NCBI GenBank assembly: GCA_004356215.1
Contig: SMXR01000052.1
Location: forward strand, 1-31,044
Origin: Alphaproteobacteria bacterium
Lineage (GTDB): Bacteria > Pseudomonadota > Alphaproteobacteria > Sphingomonadales > SMXR01
Direction of reading: 5' to 3'
Length of the DNA: 31,044 nucleotides
Below, piece after piece: positions 15,301 through 21,506 of the stretch. Below the pieces are notes generated by a model that was not told the origin of the DNA, ran no database searches, and saw only the letters and a list, made by a program, of their open reading frames with translations. A program made the position numbers and the translations under genes. Each line of letters begins with the position of its first letter. Position 1 is the stretch's first letter.

Positions 15301-16028
15301 TATTTGCCATCCGGGGAGGGTTCTGCGCCGGTGGCATTGAGGCGTTGATCACGCGGCGCCTCCGGGGCACCGGTTTCGGTCAGGTCGATCCCGCTCCCGC
15401 CCTTAACATGATACATGGTGATCTGGTTGGCGCCGCCGCCAATGGTATAGCGCGAGGCATAAATGTAATTGCCGTCGACCGACCAGTTGGGCGACATAAA
15501 CCCGGAGGTTTGGTCCTTGGACAGCTGCTTGGGCTCGGTGCCATCGGCATTGGCAATCCAGACCCCCCAGGCGCCGCCACTGTCATCGATGTAGGTAATT
15601 TTTTCGCCATCGGGGGAATACGTAGGCATATGGGCAAAACCCATGCCGGTGACGATTGCTGTGGCCTCTCCGCCTTCAATCGGCATGGTATAAAGGTCAC
15701 CCAGAAGTTCAAAAATGATGGTCGATCCGTCGGGGGAGACGTCCAAGGACATCCAGGTGCCCTCTGAGGTGTCAAATTCTATCGTCCGGGTGGATTCCAG
15801 GGTTAATTTGCCGTTTTTCTTATCGTCTTCATCCTCTTCATCTTCCGCGTCGTCATCGTCCTCAGAATCTGCATCATCCGCAGGCTCCTCTTCATCCCCG
15901 TCCTGGGTGGGATACGGCTGGTCATGGTGGTCATCCAGTACGCCTGGGGGGCTTGAAGAAGCGGTTGAAAAGTTAAGCGATATAAGCAGTGTAAAGAAGA
16001 TGGTTCCGATTAATCGGCTGATCGTCAT
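12336..16028 (-). CDS. Secreted TolB-like beta-propeller/amidohydrolase fusion with acidic linker
   Basis: A 1230-residue exported protein. Order: signal peptide (about 1-25); a very acidic stretch (about 43-70); a TolB/PD40 beta-propeller (about 80-670) with many SPDG-centred repeats (DVSPDGSTIIFE, TYSPDGEKITYI, RISPDGNWALA); a second acidic low-complexity linker (about 675-800) of E/T/D/V/A repeats including two consecutive 13-residue units starting VEDTEEV; and a C-terminal amidohydrolase domain (about 815-1225) with the metal-binding DTHAHW (His880/His882), later histidines in DLTHIIDG and GVGSHGQ, and the closing GKYADLVILNSNPLDNI. Propeller-amidohydrolase proteins of this kind are a known periplasmic family; the substrate is unknown. 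The start is supported by AGGGGG before the ATG. Confidence 0.92.
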   Translation of the reverse strand: MTISRLIGTIFFTLLISLNFSTASSSPPGVLDDHHDQPYPTQDGDEEEPADDADSEDDDDAEDEEDEDDKKNGKLTLESTRTIEFDTSEGTWMSLDVSPDGSTIIFELLGDLYTMPIEGGEATAIVTGMGFAHMPTYSPDGEKITYIDDSGGAWGVWIANADGTEPKQLSKDQTSGFMSPNWSVDGNYIYASRYTIGGGANQITMYHVKGGSGIDLTETGAPEAPRDQRLNATGAEPSPDGKYLYYATRFRNFSYNVTFPLWQIVRRSLETGTVDTIVTAQGSAMRPVVSPDGQFMVYATRYDQQTGLRIRNLESGVDNWLAYPVSRDEQESLASRDTMPNYTFTPDGSAVLITIDGGIKRIDVASGAITDIPFTARVIQDLGPLLNFDLVDEEGPIVARLIQDASQSPDGSKIVFTAMSAIYIMDLEDGDVRKLTRRSVNEATPTWSPDGNWITYVTWSPDGGGHIWRIRTSGRGNPQRLTTVAALYAYPVISPDGATIVAFRASNRERIYTEFDFGVPSDVIKLPARGGDASVIMPGQGVGLPHFSSDPNRVYFYSPTGLMSVRLDGTDRKQHLQVTGPPSLFTAGNPIPANDLRISPDGNWALADVNNQIYLIAVPKIGGPAPMVNIGGGALPVKKLTDIGADYFGWSNDGGMITWSIGSTFYRQAMDTVSFDPPEPEEETEEDEEADGEATEEPEETADVEDTEEVSEETTDVEDTEEVAEDLEATPETTDEAAVEVDEDASEEGDEDATEEAAVEADDVATEEATEEATEDSDEEVLEDQELEKIIEALEDTNEDIEAFKVSIEFPRDNHGKDILLSGARVITMNGDEVIENGDILVSGNKIVAVGEAGTLDVPAGAEVMDMSGKTIVPGYIDTHAHWFDIQRGIIDPAHWSFVATLAYGVTAGLDVQTATNDMFVYQDLIETGKMIGTRPYSTGPGIFPTNNFSSKDQVYNFMKRYRDHYRTRNLKAYLSGNRKQRQWVVESAFELGMMPTTEGGLDMKLDLTHIIDGFTGSEHAIPVFPLYKDVVELFAQGGTGYTPTLLVTYGGPWMENWWYERENVHDDMKLRRYLPHSIIDQKSLRRSGFSGWFAEEEYFSEEIAESATRILRAGGLIGVGSHGQLQGLGYHWELWTIAMGGMTEMEALRTATINGAKIIGRATELGSISEGKYADLVILNSNPLDNIRNTIDIALVMANGRLYDDDTMDQVWPLQKPLADFWWWDDEPK
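13861..13938 (-). repeat. Two 39-bp direct repeats coding the acidic linker
   Basis: A 39-base unit (13 codons, peptide starting VEDTEEV) occurs twice in succession, beginning at plus 13861 and 13900, with few differences. The surrounding 370 bp are made of shorter GAA/GAT-rich repeats on the coding strand. The reading frame is kept because the unit is a multiple of three. Confidence 0.75.
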
Positions 16029-16104
16029 GGCTGTCCCCCTGCCGGTGGTTTGTTACTTTTCGCGACCCTAACAGGCAAAATAATAATTGCAAATAAAAAA
16101 CAAT

Positions 16105-16135
16105 TTTTTCGCTCTTTTTCGCGTCTTTTTCGCTC
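16105..16135. repeat. Three tandem TTTTTCGC-type units upstream of the amidohydrolase gene
   Basis: TTTTTCGCTC, TTTTTCGCGTC and TTTTTCGCTC follow one another at 16105-16114, 16115-16125 and 16126-16135. They lie about 80-110 bp upstream of the amidohydrolase start, in the likely promoter region. The function is unknown. Confidence 0.6.
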
Positions 16136-16185
16136 TGTGGGCGTTAATTTAATGATACGGGCAAAAACCCAAAATCCTTTCATAC

Positions 16186-16211
16186 AAAAGGCCGGGGTAA
16201 CCCGGCCTTTT
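16186..16211 (-). terminator. Terminator behind the slipin gene
   Basis: An 11-bp perfect stem AAAAGGCCGGG/CCCGGCCTTTT (16186-16196 and 16201-16211) with a GTAA loop. It is symmetric and could act on both strands; the minus-strand slipin gene ends 19 bp away. Confidence 0.85.
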
Positions 16212-16230
16212 AAATTAATATTTTTTGTCC

Positions 16231-16998
16231 TTAAGCCTTGCTGCCTTTTCCCTTGCCGGTCAGGTAACTCATGATATCCATCGGAATCGGGAAAACGATG
16301 GTCGACGATTTTTCCCCGGCGATGTCGTGCAGCGCCGAGAAATAGCGGAGCTGCATGGCGTTGGGCTCTTGCCTGAGGATTTTTCCGGCCTCGACCAGTT
16401 TCCTGGCGGCCTGCTCTTCGCCCTGGGCATTGATGATCTTGGCGCGCCTGATGCGCTCGGCCTCGGCCTGGAGGGCGATCGCGCGGATCATGCTTTCGTC
16501 GATATCGACGTGCTTGATCTCGACATTGGCGACCTTGATGCCCCACTGGTCGGTCTGTTTGTCGAGAATCCCCTGGATGTCTGCGTTGAGCTTGTCGCGC
16601 TCGGCCAGCATTTCATCCAGCTCGTGCTTGCCCAGCACCGAACGCAGCGTGGTTTGCGCCAGCTGGCTGGTGGCGACAATGTATTCCTCGACGTTGAGGA
16701 TCGCTTTTTCCGGATCGACGACGCGGAAGTAAATGACGGCGTTGACCTTGACCGAAACGTTGTCGCGCGAGATCACGTCCTGGGTCGGGACATCGATAAC
16801 GAAAGTTCTGAGATCGAGCCGGACCATTTGCTGGATGAACGGGATCAGGATCACCAGGCCCGGGCCCTTGACGCCGGTAAACCGGCCCAGGGTGAAAATA
16901 ACACCGCGCTCGTACTCGCGAAAGATTTTGATCGCGGCCACCAGAAACATGATGACGATAATCGCGAGTGCAATATATAAAACCGAATTGAAAATCAT
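16231..16998 (-). CDS. Slipin (SPFH/stomatin-family membrane protein)
   Basis: A 255-residue slipin. An N-terminal membrane helix (about 5-25) is followed by the SPFH/band 7 core: REYERGVIFTLGRFTGVKGPGLVILIP, QDVISRDNVSVKVNAVIYFRV, TTLRSVLGKHELDEML and WGIKVANVEIKHVDIDESM. A coiled segment AEAERIRRAKIINAQGEEQAA and the C-terminal MDIMSYLTGKG complete it. Slipins form oligomeric rings or cages at the inner membrane and pair with NfeD-type proteases. Here nfeD ends 2 bp before this start codon, and the ribosome binding site (AAGGAG) lies inside the end of nfeD, so the two are coupled. Length is typical. Confidence 0.95.
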   Translation of the reverse strand: MIFNSVLYIALAIIVIMFLVAAIKIFREYERGVIFTLGRFTGVKGPGLVILIPFIQQMVRLDLRTFVIDVPTQDVISRDNVSVKVNAVIYFRVVDPEKAILNVEEYIVATSQLAQTTLRSVLGKHELDEMLAERDKLNADIQGILDKQTDQWGIKVANVEIKHVDIDESMIRAIALQAEAERIRRAKIINAQGEEQAARKLVEAGKILRQEPNAMQLRYFSALHDIAGEKSSTIVFPIPMDIMSYLTGKGKGSKA

Positions 16999-17000
16999 GG

Positions 17001-18431
17001 TCAGGCTCCTTTTTTGCTCTTACCTGAAGAGCTCTTCTTGATTTCGCCCACGACCACAGTCAGGCCGTCGAGGGCAGTGATTTTAACCGTGTTGCCGGGC
17101 TTGAGCGGCGCCGTGCCCCGGGCCTGCCAGCGTTCGCCCTCGGCCCAGACAAAACCACTCTTGTCCCGCCATTCCAGCACCTGGGCCTCGGCCCCCATCA
17201 AATGCTCGGCACCGGTAGCCACCGGCCGGCGATGGGCACGCCAGACGAAGCCCATCAAAAGGATAAAAACCGCGCCCGAGACCGCCGCAGTGCCAAGGAT
17301 CACCGACCACGACATCTGGAATTCCGGGACATCGGTATCGACCAGCATTGCCGCGCCAAAAACAAAGGCGACCAGGCCGCCGACTCCCAGCACCCCCATG
17401 GTCGGGGTGAAGCCCTCGGCGATCATAAAGCCAATGCCAAGCAAAATCAGGATCACGCCGGCGGTGTTCAGGGGAAGCTGGTTGAGGGCATATAGCGCGA
17501 GGATCAGGGCGATGGCGCCGACCACCCCGGGACCGATACTGCCCGGGTTGGCGAATTCAAAAAACACCCCGTAAACCCCGACCATCATCAGGATCAGGGC
17601 GATGTTGGGATTGCTTATGATGGCCAGAATCTTGGTCAGGACGCCGGGCTCGAATTCGGAAAAAGAAATCCCCTTGGTATTGAGGACCCGAACATCGCGC
17701 CCGAGGGTTACCTCTAAGCCGTCGAGGGAATTTGCCAGGGTTTCCAGATCCACCGCTATAATCTCAATAACATTTTGCTCAAGCGCCTGGTTTGCCGACA
17801 GGCTGGCAGCCTCGCGTACCGCCGCCTCGGCCCAATCGGCATTGCGGCCGCGCAATTCCGCCAGGCTTCTGATCCAGGCGACGGCATCGTTCATGCTCTT
17901 GCGGTCAAGTGCCTCTGCATTTGAGGGCGTGGGCTGATCCTCCCCGGCGCCATTCTCCTCATCGCCCCCCTGGCCCTCTTCCTCGGGGGCCGGATCACCG
18001 CTGGGGGTGACGCCAATCGCCACCGGGGTCGCCGCCCCCAGATTGGTGGCTGGCGCCATGGCCGCGACATGGGTGGCGTACATGATGAAGGTTCCGGCGC
18101 TGGCGGCATGGGCCCCCGAAGGCGCGACATAACCGATTACCGGCACCGGGGAATCCAAAATCGCGGTGATAATCTCGCGCGTGCTTATAACCAGGCCGCC
18201 CGGGGTGTTGAGCCGAAGGATCAGGATTTCTGCGTTCTGAAGACGGGCTTCTTCGATGGCGTTTTTGATATAGCGTACGGTGGCGGGGCCGATCGGGCCT
18301 TCGATTGGCGCGACCAGGGCGAGCCCACTTGGATTACTTTCCTGGCCCTGGGTTCCGGTAAAGTAGTTGAGCGAAAGCAGGGCGATCCCCAAAACCAGAA
18401 AAAAACGGAAAATTTGGCGTTGTTTAACCAT
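17001..18431 (-). CDS. NfeD family membrane serine protease (ClpP-class)
   Basis: A 476-residue NfeD1b-type protein. A signal/anchor sequence (about 5-25) precedes a ClpP/SppA-like serine protease domain (about 35-245) with the Ser-Lys dyad: Ser111 in GAHAASAGTFI and Lys178 in ALDRKSMNDAVAWI. Four to five membrane helices follow (about 270-405), then a C-terminal OB-fold NfeD domain (GAEAQVLEWRDKSGFVWAEGERWQA, LKPGNTVKITALDGLTVVV). The partner slipin is encoded immediately downstream; in characterised homologues the protease cleaves stomatin C-termini. A proline/acidic loop (about 143-172) separates the two catalytic residues and is longer than the minimum needed. A promoter-like sequence lies 50 bp upstream. 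Confidence 0.94.
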   Translation of the reverse strand: MVKQRQIFRFFLVLGIALLSLNYFTGTQGQESNPSGLALVAPIEGPIGPATVRYIKNAIEEARLQNAEILILRLNTPGGLVISTREIITAILDSPVPVIGYVAPSGAHAASAGTFIMYATHVAAMAPATNLGAATPVAIGVTPSGDPAPEEEGQGGDEENGAGEDQPTPSNAEALDRKSMNDAVAWIRSLAELRGRNADWAEAAVREAASLSANQALEQNVIEIIAVDLETLANSLDGLEVTLGRDVRVLNTKGISFSEFEPGVLTKILAIISNPNIALILMMVGVYGVFFEFANPGSIGPGVVGAIALILALYALNQLPLNTAGVILILLGIGFMIAEGFTPTMGVLGVGGLVAFVFGAAMLVDTDVPEFQMSWSVILGTAAVSGAVFILLMGFVWRAHRRPVATGAEHLMGAEAQVLEWRDKSGFVWAEGERWQARGTAPLKPGNTVKITALDGLTVVVGEIKKSSSGKSKKGA

Positions 18432-18480
18432 AAGGCCTCGTCAACAGAGTGGAACGTGCAAACCGGCGAAGCAAAACTAT

Positions 18481-18508
18481 ACCATACTTTCAAAGCCGGT
18501 CTTATCAA
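18481..18508 (-). promoter_or_regulatory. Promoter of the nfeD-slipin operon
   Basis: On the minus strand TTGATA (plus 18503-18508) and TATGGT (plus 18481-18486) are separated by 16 bases, about 50 bp upstream of the nfeD start. An overlapping TGGTATAGT could instead serve as an extended -10. Confidence 0.5.
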
Positions 18509-18558
18509 ATCCTTGGGAATTGAAGCTGTAATCTAAATTTTCACCACCGCGGAATTAA

Positions 18559-18584
18559 AAAAGGCCGGGGTGACCCGGCCTTTT
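18559..18584 (-). terminator. Terminator behind the NTF2-like lipoprotein gene
   Basis: An 11-bp perfect stem AAAAGGCCGGG/CCCGGCCTTTT (18559-18569 and 18574-18584) with a GTGA loop, identical in its arms to the hairpin at 16186. The lipoprotein gene ends 20 bp away on the minus strand. Confidence 0.85.
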
Positions 18585-18604
18585 ATTTATTTACGATCAG
18601 ATAA

Positions 18605-19051
18605 TCAAGAATCCAAATTCCAGATATCACGGTGAAGCTTCCAGGTGCCCCCTTCATTTTTCCAGACAACCAGGTATTTTCCGATTGCGATTTCATTACC
18701 GTCGGCGTCATAGCCAATTAATTGACCGCGATCGATGGCGGTATCACCCATCCCGAATACCTCATCCTCAATCAAGTCAATGCTTGCGAGACCCGATGCC
18801 ATGACCCCCTGCCAGAAGGCAACCCTGGCCTCGGCCCCTGAAACCGCTTGCCCACCGGGAGGCAATAAAATCGCATCCGCGGTATAGAGTGTATCGAGGC
18901 CGGCGGCATCGCCAGCGTTGTAATAGGTTTCAAACTGTGCGTTACCCGCTTCGATTTCAGCCTGGTAATCCACTTCGGCTGGCTGGGAACACGCGCCCAG
19001 GAACAAAACCCCGGAAAACAAAAGGGCAGGTATGGTTGTTCTGATTTTCAT
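18605..19051 (-). CDS. Lipoprotein with NTF2/SnoaL-like (DUF4440-type) domain
   Basis: A 148-residue protein with a lipoprotein signal peptide: hydrophobic core and lipobox LGAC (Cys21), followed by S and Q, so probably sent to the outer membrane or periplasmic face. The mature part is one NTF2-like cone fold: an N-terminal helix ending FETYYNAGDAAGLDTLYTADAILLPPG, then GAEARVAFWQGVMASG, and the closing strands YLVVWKNEGGTWKLHRDIWNLD. Similar domains act as small-molecule binders or enzymes; no reaction can be assigned. A strong ribosome binding site (GAGGAGGG) precedes the ATG. It is a single-gene unit with its own terminator. Confidence 0.88.
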   Translation of the reverse strand: MKIRTTIPALLFSGVLFLGACSQPAEVDYQAEIEAGNAQFETYYNAGDAAGLDTLYTADAILLPPGGQAVSGAEARVAFWQGVMASGLASIDLIEDEVFGMGDTAIDRGQLIGYDADGNEIAIGKYLVVWKNEGGTWKLHRDIWNLDS

Positions 19052-19117
19052 AATTCCCTCCTCGTATAATGCGGCGAAGAGTATCCACTAAACGCAGGGC
19101 GGGTGTAAAGAGACAAA

Positions 19118-19141
19118 AAAGGCCGGGATGTCCCGGCCTTT
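19118..19141 (-). terminator. Terminator behind the PuuD-like gene
   Basis: Stem AAAGGCCGGG/CCCGGCCTTT (19118-19127 and 19132-19141) with a 4-base loop. On the minus strand the hairpin is followed by TTTGTC. It lies 22 bp after the stop codon of the minus-strand gene. Confidence 0.8.
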
Positions 19142-19163
19142 CAAATCTTTATGTCAGTCCATT

Positions 19164-19667
19164 TTAATAGACCGGATTTTGAAAAGAGACCATGGCGAAC
19201 AGCATCGGGATCGACAGCAATGTGTTGATCCGCGAGGCTTGCCCGGCCATCTTCGCGGCCTTGGCCTTTTCATCGGCCGAGGCCTTGACCATCCCCAGCA
19301 CCTTTTTCTGGTTGGGCCAGATGATAAACCAGACGTTGGCGGCCATGATCAGGCCGAACCACATGCCAATGCCAAGCAGGGTGAAGCCCGGGTTTCCGGA
19401 ACCCGCCCCGAGGCTTAAGGTTTCGGTCATATACCCGTTCATGTGAGCCAGAAGCAAGCCAAAGACGATGGTGCTTAAAGCCGCCCAGCGGAACCAGAAC
19501 AGCGCCTCGGGGGCAATGAAACCGGTGATGGCGCCTTTTTGCTCGGCGGGTATTTTCCCCATCATCGGGGTTTGCACGAAGTTAAAGTACCAGAGCAGGC
19601 CGATCCACATGATGCCTGATAAGACATGCAGCCAGCGCACCAGAAATTGAATTTCAAAAAATTCCAT
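19164..19667 (-). CDS. PuuD-like (Urate_ox_N type) membrane protein without cytochrome domain
   Basis: A 167-residue protein with four predicted membrane helices (about 8-30, 58-78, 94-117, 147-162). The opening VRWLHVLSGIMWIGLLWYFNFVQTP resembles the N-terminal membrane domain of urate hydroxylase PuuD, and His14 and His75 are candidate heme ligands. PuuD proper carries a C-terminal cytochrome c (CxxCH), which is absent here, so urate oxidation cannot be assumed; short stand-alone versions are common in marine alphaproteobacteria. The start has a strong ribosome binding site (AAGGGGGA). A 31-residue membrane microprotein is encoded 18 bp upstream in the same direction, probably in the same transcript. 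Confidence 0.78.
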   Translation of the reverse strand: MEFFEIQFLVRWLHVLSGIMWIGLLWYFNFVQTPMMGKIPAEQKGAITGFIAPEALFWFRWAALSTIVFGLLLAHMNGYMTETLSLGAGSGNPGFTLLGIGMWFGLIMAANVWFIIWPNQKKVLGMVKASADEKAKAAKMAGQASRINTLLSIPMLFAMVSFQNPVY

Positions 19668-19685
19668 TTTATTTTCCCCCTTTAG

Positions 19686-19781
19686 TCAGCCGGCGATCAT
19701 CGGCGAAATGTAATATATGATTAGCGTGAGTATAAACCCCGCCGCGATTGTCAGTTTTAAACTTGCAAGAATTTTCCCCAT
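19686..19781 (-). CDS. 31-residue single-helix membrane microprotein
   Basis: A small frame with ATG at 19781 and TGA ending at 19686. It encodes a short basic N-terminus (MGKILASLK) and one hydrophobic helix of about 20 residues (LTIAAGFILTLIIYYI) ending SPMIAG. An AAGGGG sequence lies about 9 bases before the ATG. It sits 18 bp upstream of the PuuD-like gene and is likely its small partner or an assembly factor; this is inference. A decayed copy of its first part, without the ATG, occurs in the direct repeat at 20601-20767. Confidence 0.6.
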   Translation of the reverse strand: MGKILASLKLTIAAGFILTLIIYYISPMIAG

Positions 19782-19902
19782 TTAAAAATACCCCTTGGCT
19801 GTGTTGCTTAAAAATAAGTCGCATTACCTTATCACTCTAGGCGTAAGGCGCAAGCAAAAGGGCAGGGGTTTTTCGGGGATTAGGCATTTTTTAAGGAATT
19901 TT
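19735..19902. repeat. Direct repeat R, left copy
   Basis: 168 bp that recur at 20601-20767 in the same orientation with about 85% identity by hand alignment, including a 39-bp exact block (19830-19868) and a 24-bp exact block (19879-19902). It covers the 5' half of the 31-residue microprotein gene and its upstream region. The 39-bp block contains a weak promoter-like pair on the minus strand (TTGCGC and TAAGGT, 16-base spacer). Confidence 0.9.
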
Positions 19903-19950
19903 CCTTTAAATCTTTGGCGGAACATTAGCTGATTTTGGTAGCTACTCATT

Positions 19951-20550
19951 CTACCTGAAAGGAGGCCCAATCCCCCACATTACAAGAGAATAACGTACTC
20001 CAGAGGTAACTGGTTTGACTCGGTGAAATAAATAAGAGGGAAACACTAATATCGTGCCCGCATCTTTTAATTCATCAATAGTTATGATGCCGCCACCTCG
20101 GCCCTGATCAAGTTCAAAATCTCCGCCCTCATAAATGGAATCAAAAGTCACGGATAGTGATAATTTTCTCCACAAATCCTTATGTTCAGGCATATCTAAC
20201 GGCCCCCAATGTTGATCCGAATGCCATTCATTATATTGACCTTTGGCATACTCTGCGAATTGTACTGCCTGGACGCCGTGCAACACAAAATTCCACCCCG
20301 CTTCCTGATTAGCTCTTCGTAAAAATGGAACAAGAAGATCGTAAATTCGATCATTATCAAGCCAGACTACAGTGGTGTCTCTCTGGCCAGTTGTTTTAGG
20401 ATCATAGTTTCCTACATTTGTAGCGGCTACGTTCATATTTGGGGACTGAGAGGCTTTGGCAATCAAATCCTGTCCTTCTTTCAATATTCTTTGCAATGCT
20501 TCTTTTGGAAGAGCATTTGGAATCGTAAAGTATTTAAATTTTGTTCTCAA
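19951..20550 (-). CDS. 2-oxoglutarate/Fe(II)-dependent oxygenase (prolyl 4-hydroxylase-like)
   Basis: A 199-residue cytoplasmic protein with the double-stranded beta-helix iron site: H110-x-D112 in YNEWHSDQHW, distal His176 in FPSYLFHRVKPV, and Arg186 in SGVRYSLVMWG for 2-oxoglutarate. The layout matches small PKHD/P4H-type hydroxylases, which hydroxylate protein or small-molecule substrates; the substrate is unknown. The gene is visibly richer in A+T (about 40% GC in sampled stretches) than its neighbours and lies between two direct repeats of about 168 bp, so recent acquisition is likely. An upstream ribosome binding site is weak (CTGAG). The right-hand repeat may supply its promoter. No terminator hairpin of the local type follows. 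Confidence 0.88.
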   Translation of the reverse strand: MRTKFKYFTIPNALPKEALQRILKEGQDLIAKASQSPNMNVAATNVGNYDPKTTGQRDTTVVWLDNDRIYDLLVPFLRRANQEAGWNFVLHGVQAVQFAEYAKGQYNEWHSDQHWGPLDMPEHKDLWRKLSLSVTFDSIYEGGDFELDQGRGGGIITIDELKDAGTILVFPSYLFHRVKPVTSGVRYSLVMWGIGPPFR

Positions 20551-20600
20551 CTCAGGCTCCCAAATAAGGCGGTGACTTTCTGATGCCAGGTCGTCCCCCG

Positions 20601-20767
20601 AACTCCGCCGCGATGGTTAACTTGATATCCGCGAGAATTTTCCCCAATCGAAATACCCCTTGACTGTGTTGCTTGAATTTAAGTCGCAGTACCATATCAC
20701 TCTAGGCGTAAGGCGCAAGCAAAAGGGCAGGGGCTTTCCCCGAATTAGGCATTTTTTAAGGAATTTT
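20601..20767. repeat. Direct repeat R, right copy
   Basis: 167 bp, a degenerate copy of 19735-19902, offset by 865-866 bp throughout. Exact blocks are at 20695-20733 (39 bp) and 20744-20767 (24 bp). The microprotein start codon is lost here (ATG replaced by GAT in the aligned position) and the coding match fades after about 17 codons. Together the two copies bracket the oxygenase gene. Confidence 0.9.
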
Positions 20768-20830
20768 GTTTTTAATTTGCGCTTAATTTGTTGCGATTTT
20801 ACGGGTTGCATTTTTTTTTTAAAAACCCCC

Positions 20831-20859
20831 TTGCATCCTTAAAACCAAAACACTATAAA
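20831..20859 (+). promoter_or_regulatory. Sigma-70-type promoter of dksA
   Basis: TTGCAT (20831-20836) and TATAAA (20854-20859) with a 17-base spacer, giving a 5' untranslated region of about 90 bases. The rest of the 405-bp gap before dksA holds the right copy of repeat R and an AT-rich stretch without a gene. Confidence 0.7.
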
Positions 20860-20955
20860 GCGCATCGCGTACTGAAGAAATGCGACCGCGAAATCGCCCC
20901 AAGGCAATATACAAGAAAATCAACCTTTTAAGAGTTGAACACAACGAGGATCGAA

Positions 20956-21372
20956 ATGGCCACCAAACTTTCCAAGAATTACGCCCCTTCACAAGAAGAA
21001 AAATTTATGGGCGCACGGCAAAAGGAATACTTCCGGCGCAAGCTTCATTTCTGGAAGGAAGAAATTCTGCTGGAAACCGCCGAAACCCTCGAGCAATTGC
21101 AAAACGAAGGCTTGAAAGAGCCTGACATCGCCGACCGCGCCTCGTCCGAAACCGATTGGTCGATCGAGTTGCGCGCCCGCGACCGGCAACGCAAGCTGGT
21201 CGGGAAAATCGAATTAGCCCTGCAGAAAATTGAGTCAGGTGATTACGGCTACTGCGAGGTTTCCGGCGAGGCCATCTCACTCAAACGCCTGGATGCCCGC
21301 CCGATCGCGACCATGACCCTGGAAGCCCAGGAAATGCACGAAAAGATGGAAAAGGTCTACCGTGACGATTAG
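20956..21372 (+). CDS. dksA: RNA polymerase-binding transcription factor DksA
   Basis: A 138-residue DksA, which enters the RNA polymerase secondary channel and, with ppGpp, tunes rRNA and amino-acid gene promoters. The helical coiled coil (about 25-90) carries the DxxDxA tip motif at Asp57-Asp60-Ala62 and is followed by the zinc-finger region YGYCEVSGEAISLKRLDARPIATMT. Only Cys100 of the four canonical zinc cysteines remains, as in many alphaproteobacterial DksA proteins, so zinc binding is unlikely. The start at 20956 is preferred to an in-frame ATG 21 bases upstream because GAGGA lies just before it and the product then begins MATKLSKNYAPS like its homologues. cckA follows on the same strand. 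Confidence 0.95.
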   Translation: MATKLSKNYAPSQEEKFMGARQKEYFRRKLHFWKEEILLETAETLEQLQNEGLKEPDIADRASSETDWSIELRARDRQRKLVGKIELALQKIESGDYGYCEVSGEAISLKRLDARPIATMTLEAQEMHEKMEKVYRDD

Positions 21373-21506
21373 CGCCCTTCCCGAAGTCAGACCTTAAGTC
21401 TTCACCAAGTTCTTATCCCATGCTATAAATCAACCCAGGCGTTCTGATCGCTTTCAGGACGGTAATTGAATTTGGAAAACAGGGTTTCAAAGGGCGTCCC
21501 ATAGCT

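Noticed and set aside
16225..16980. A 251-codon plus-strand frame opposite the slipin gene.
   Set aside because: Antisense shadow of a well-conserved gene; no ribosome binding site or recognisable domain.
19735..20767. An insertion sequence or composite transposon flanked by the two R copies.
   Set aside because: No transposase, no terminal inverted repeats and no short target duplication; R is host gene and promoter sequence.
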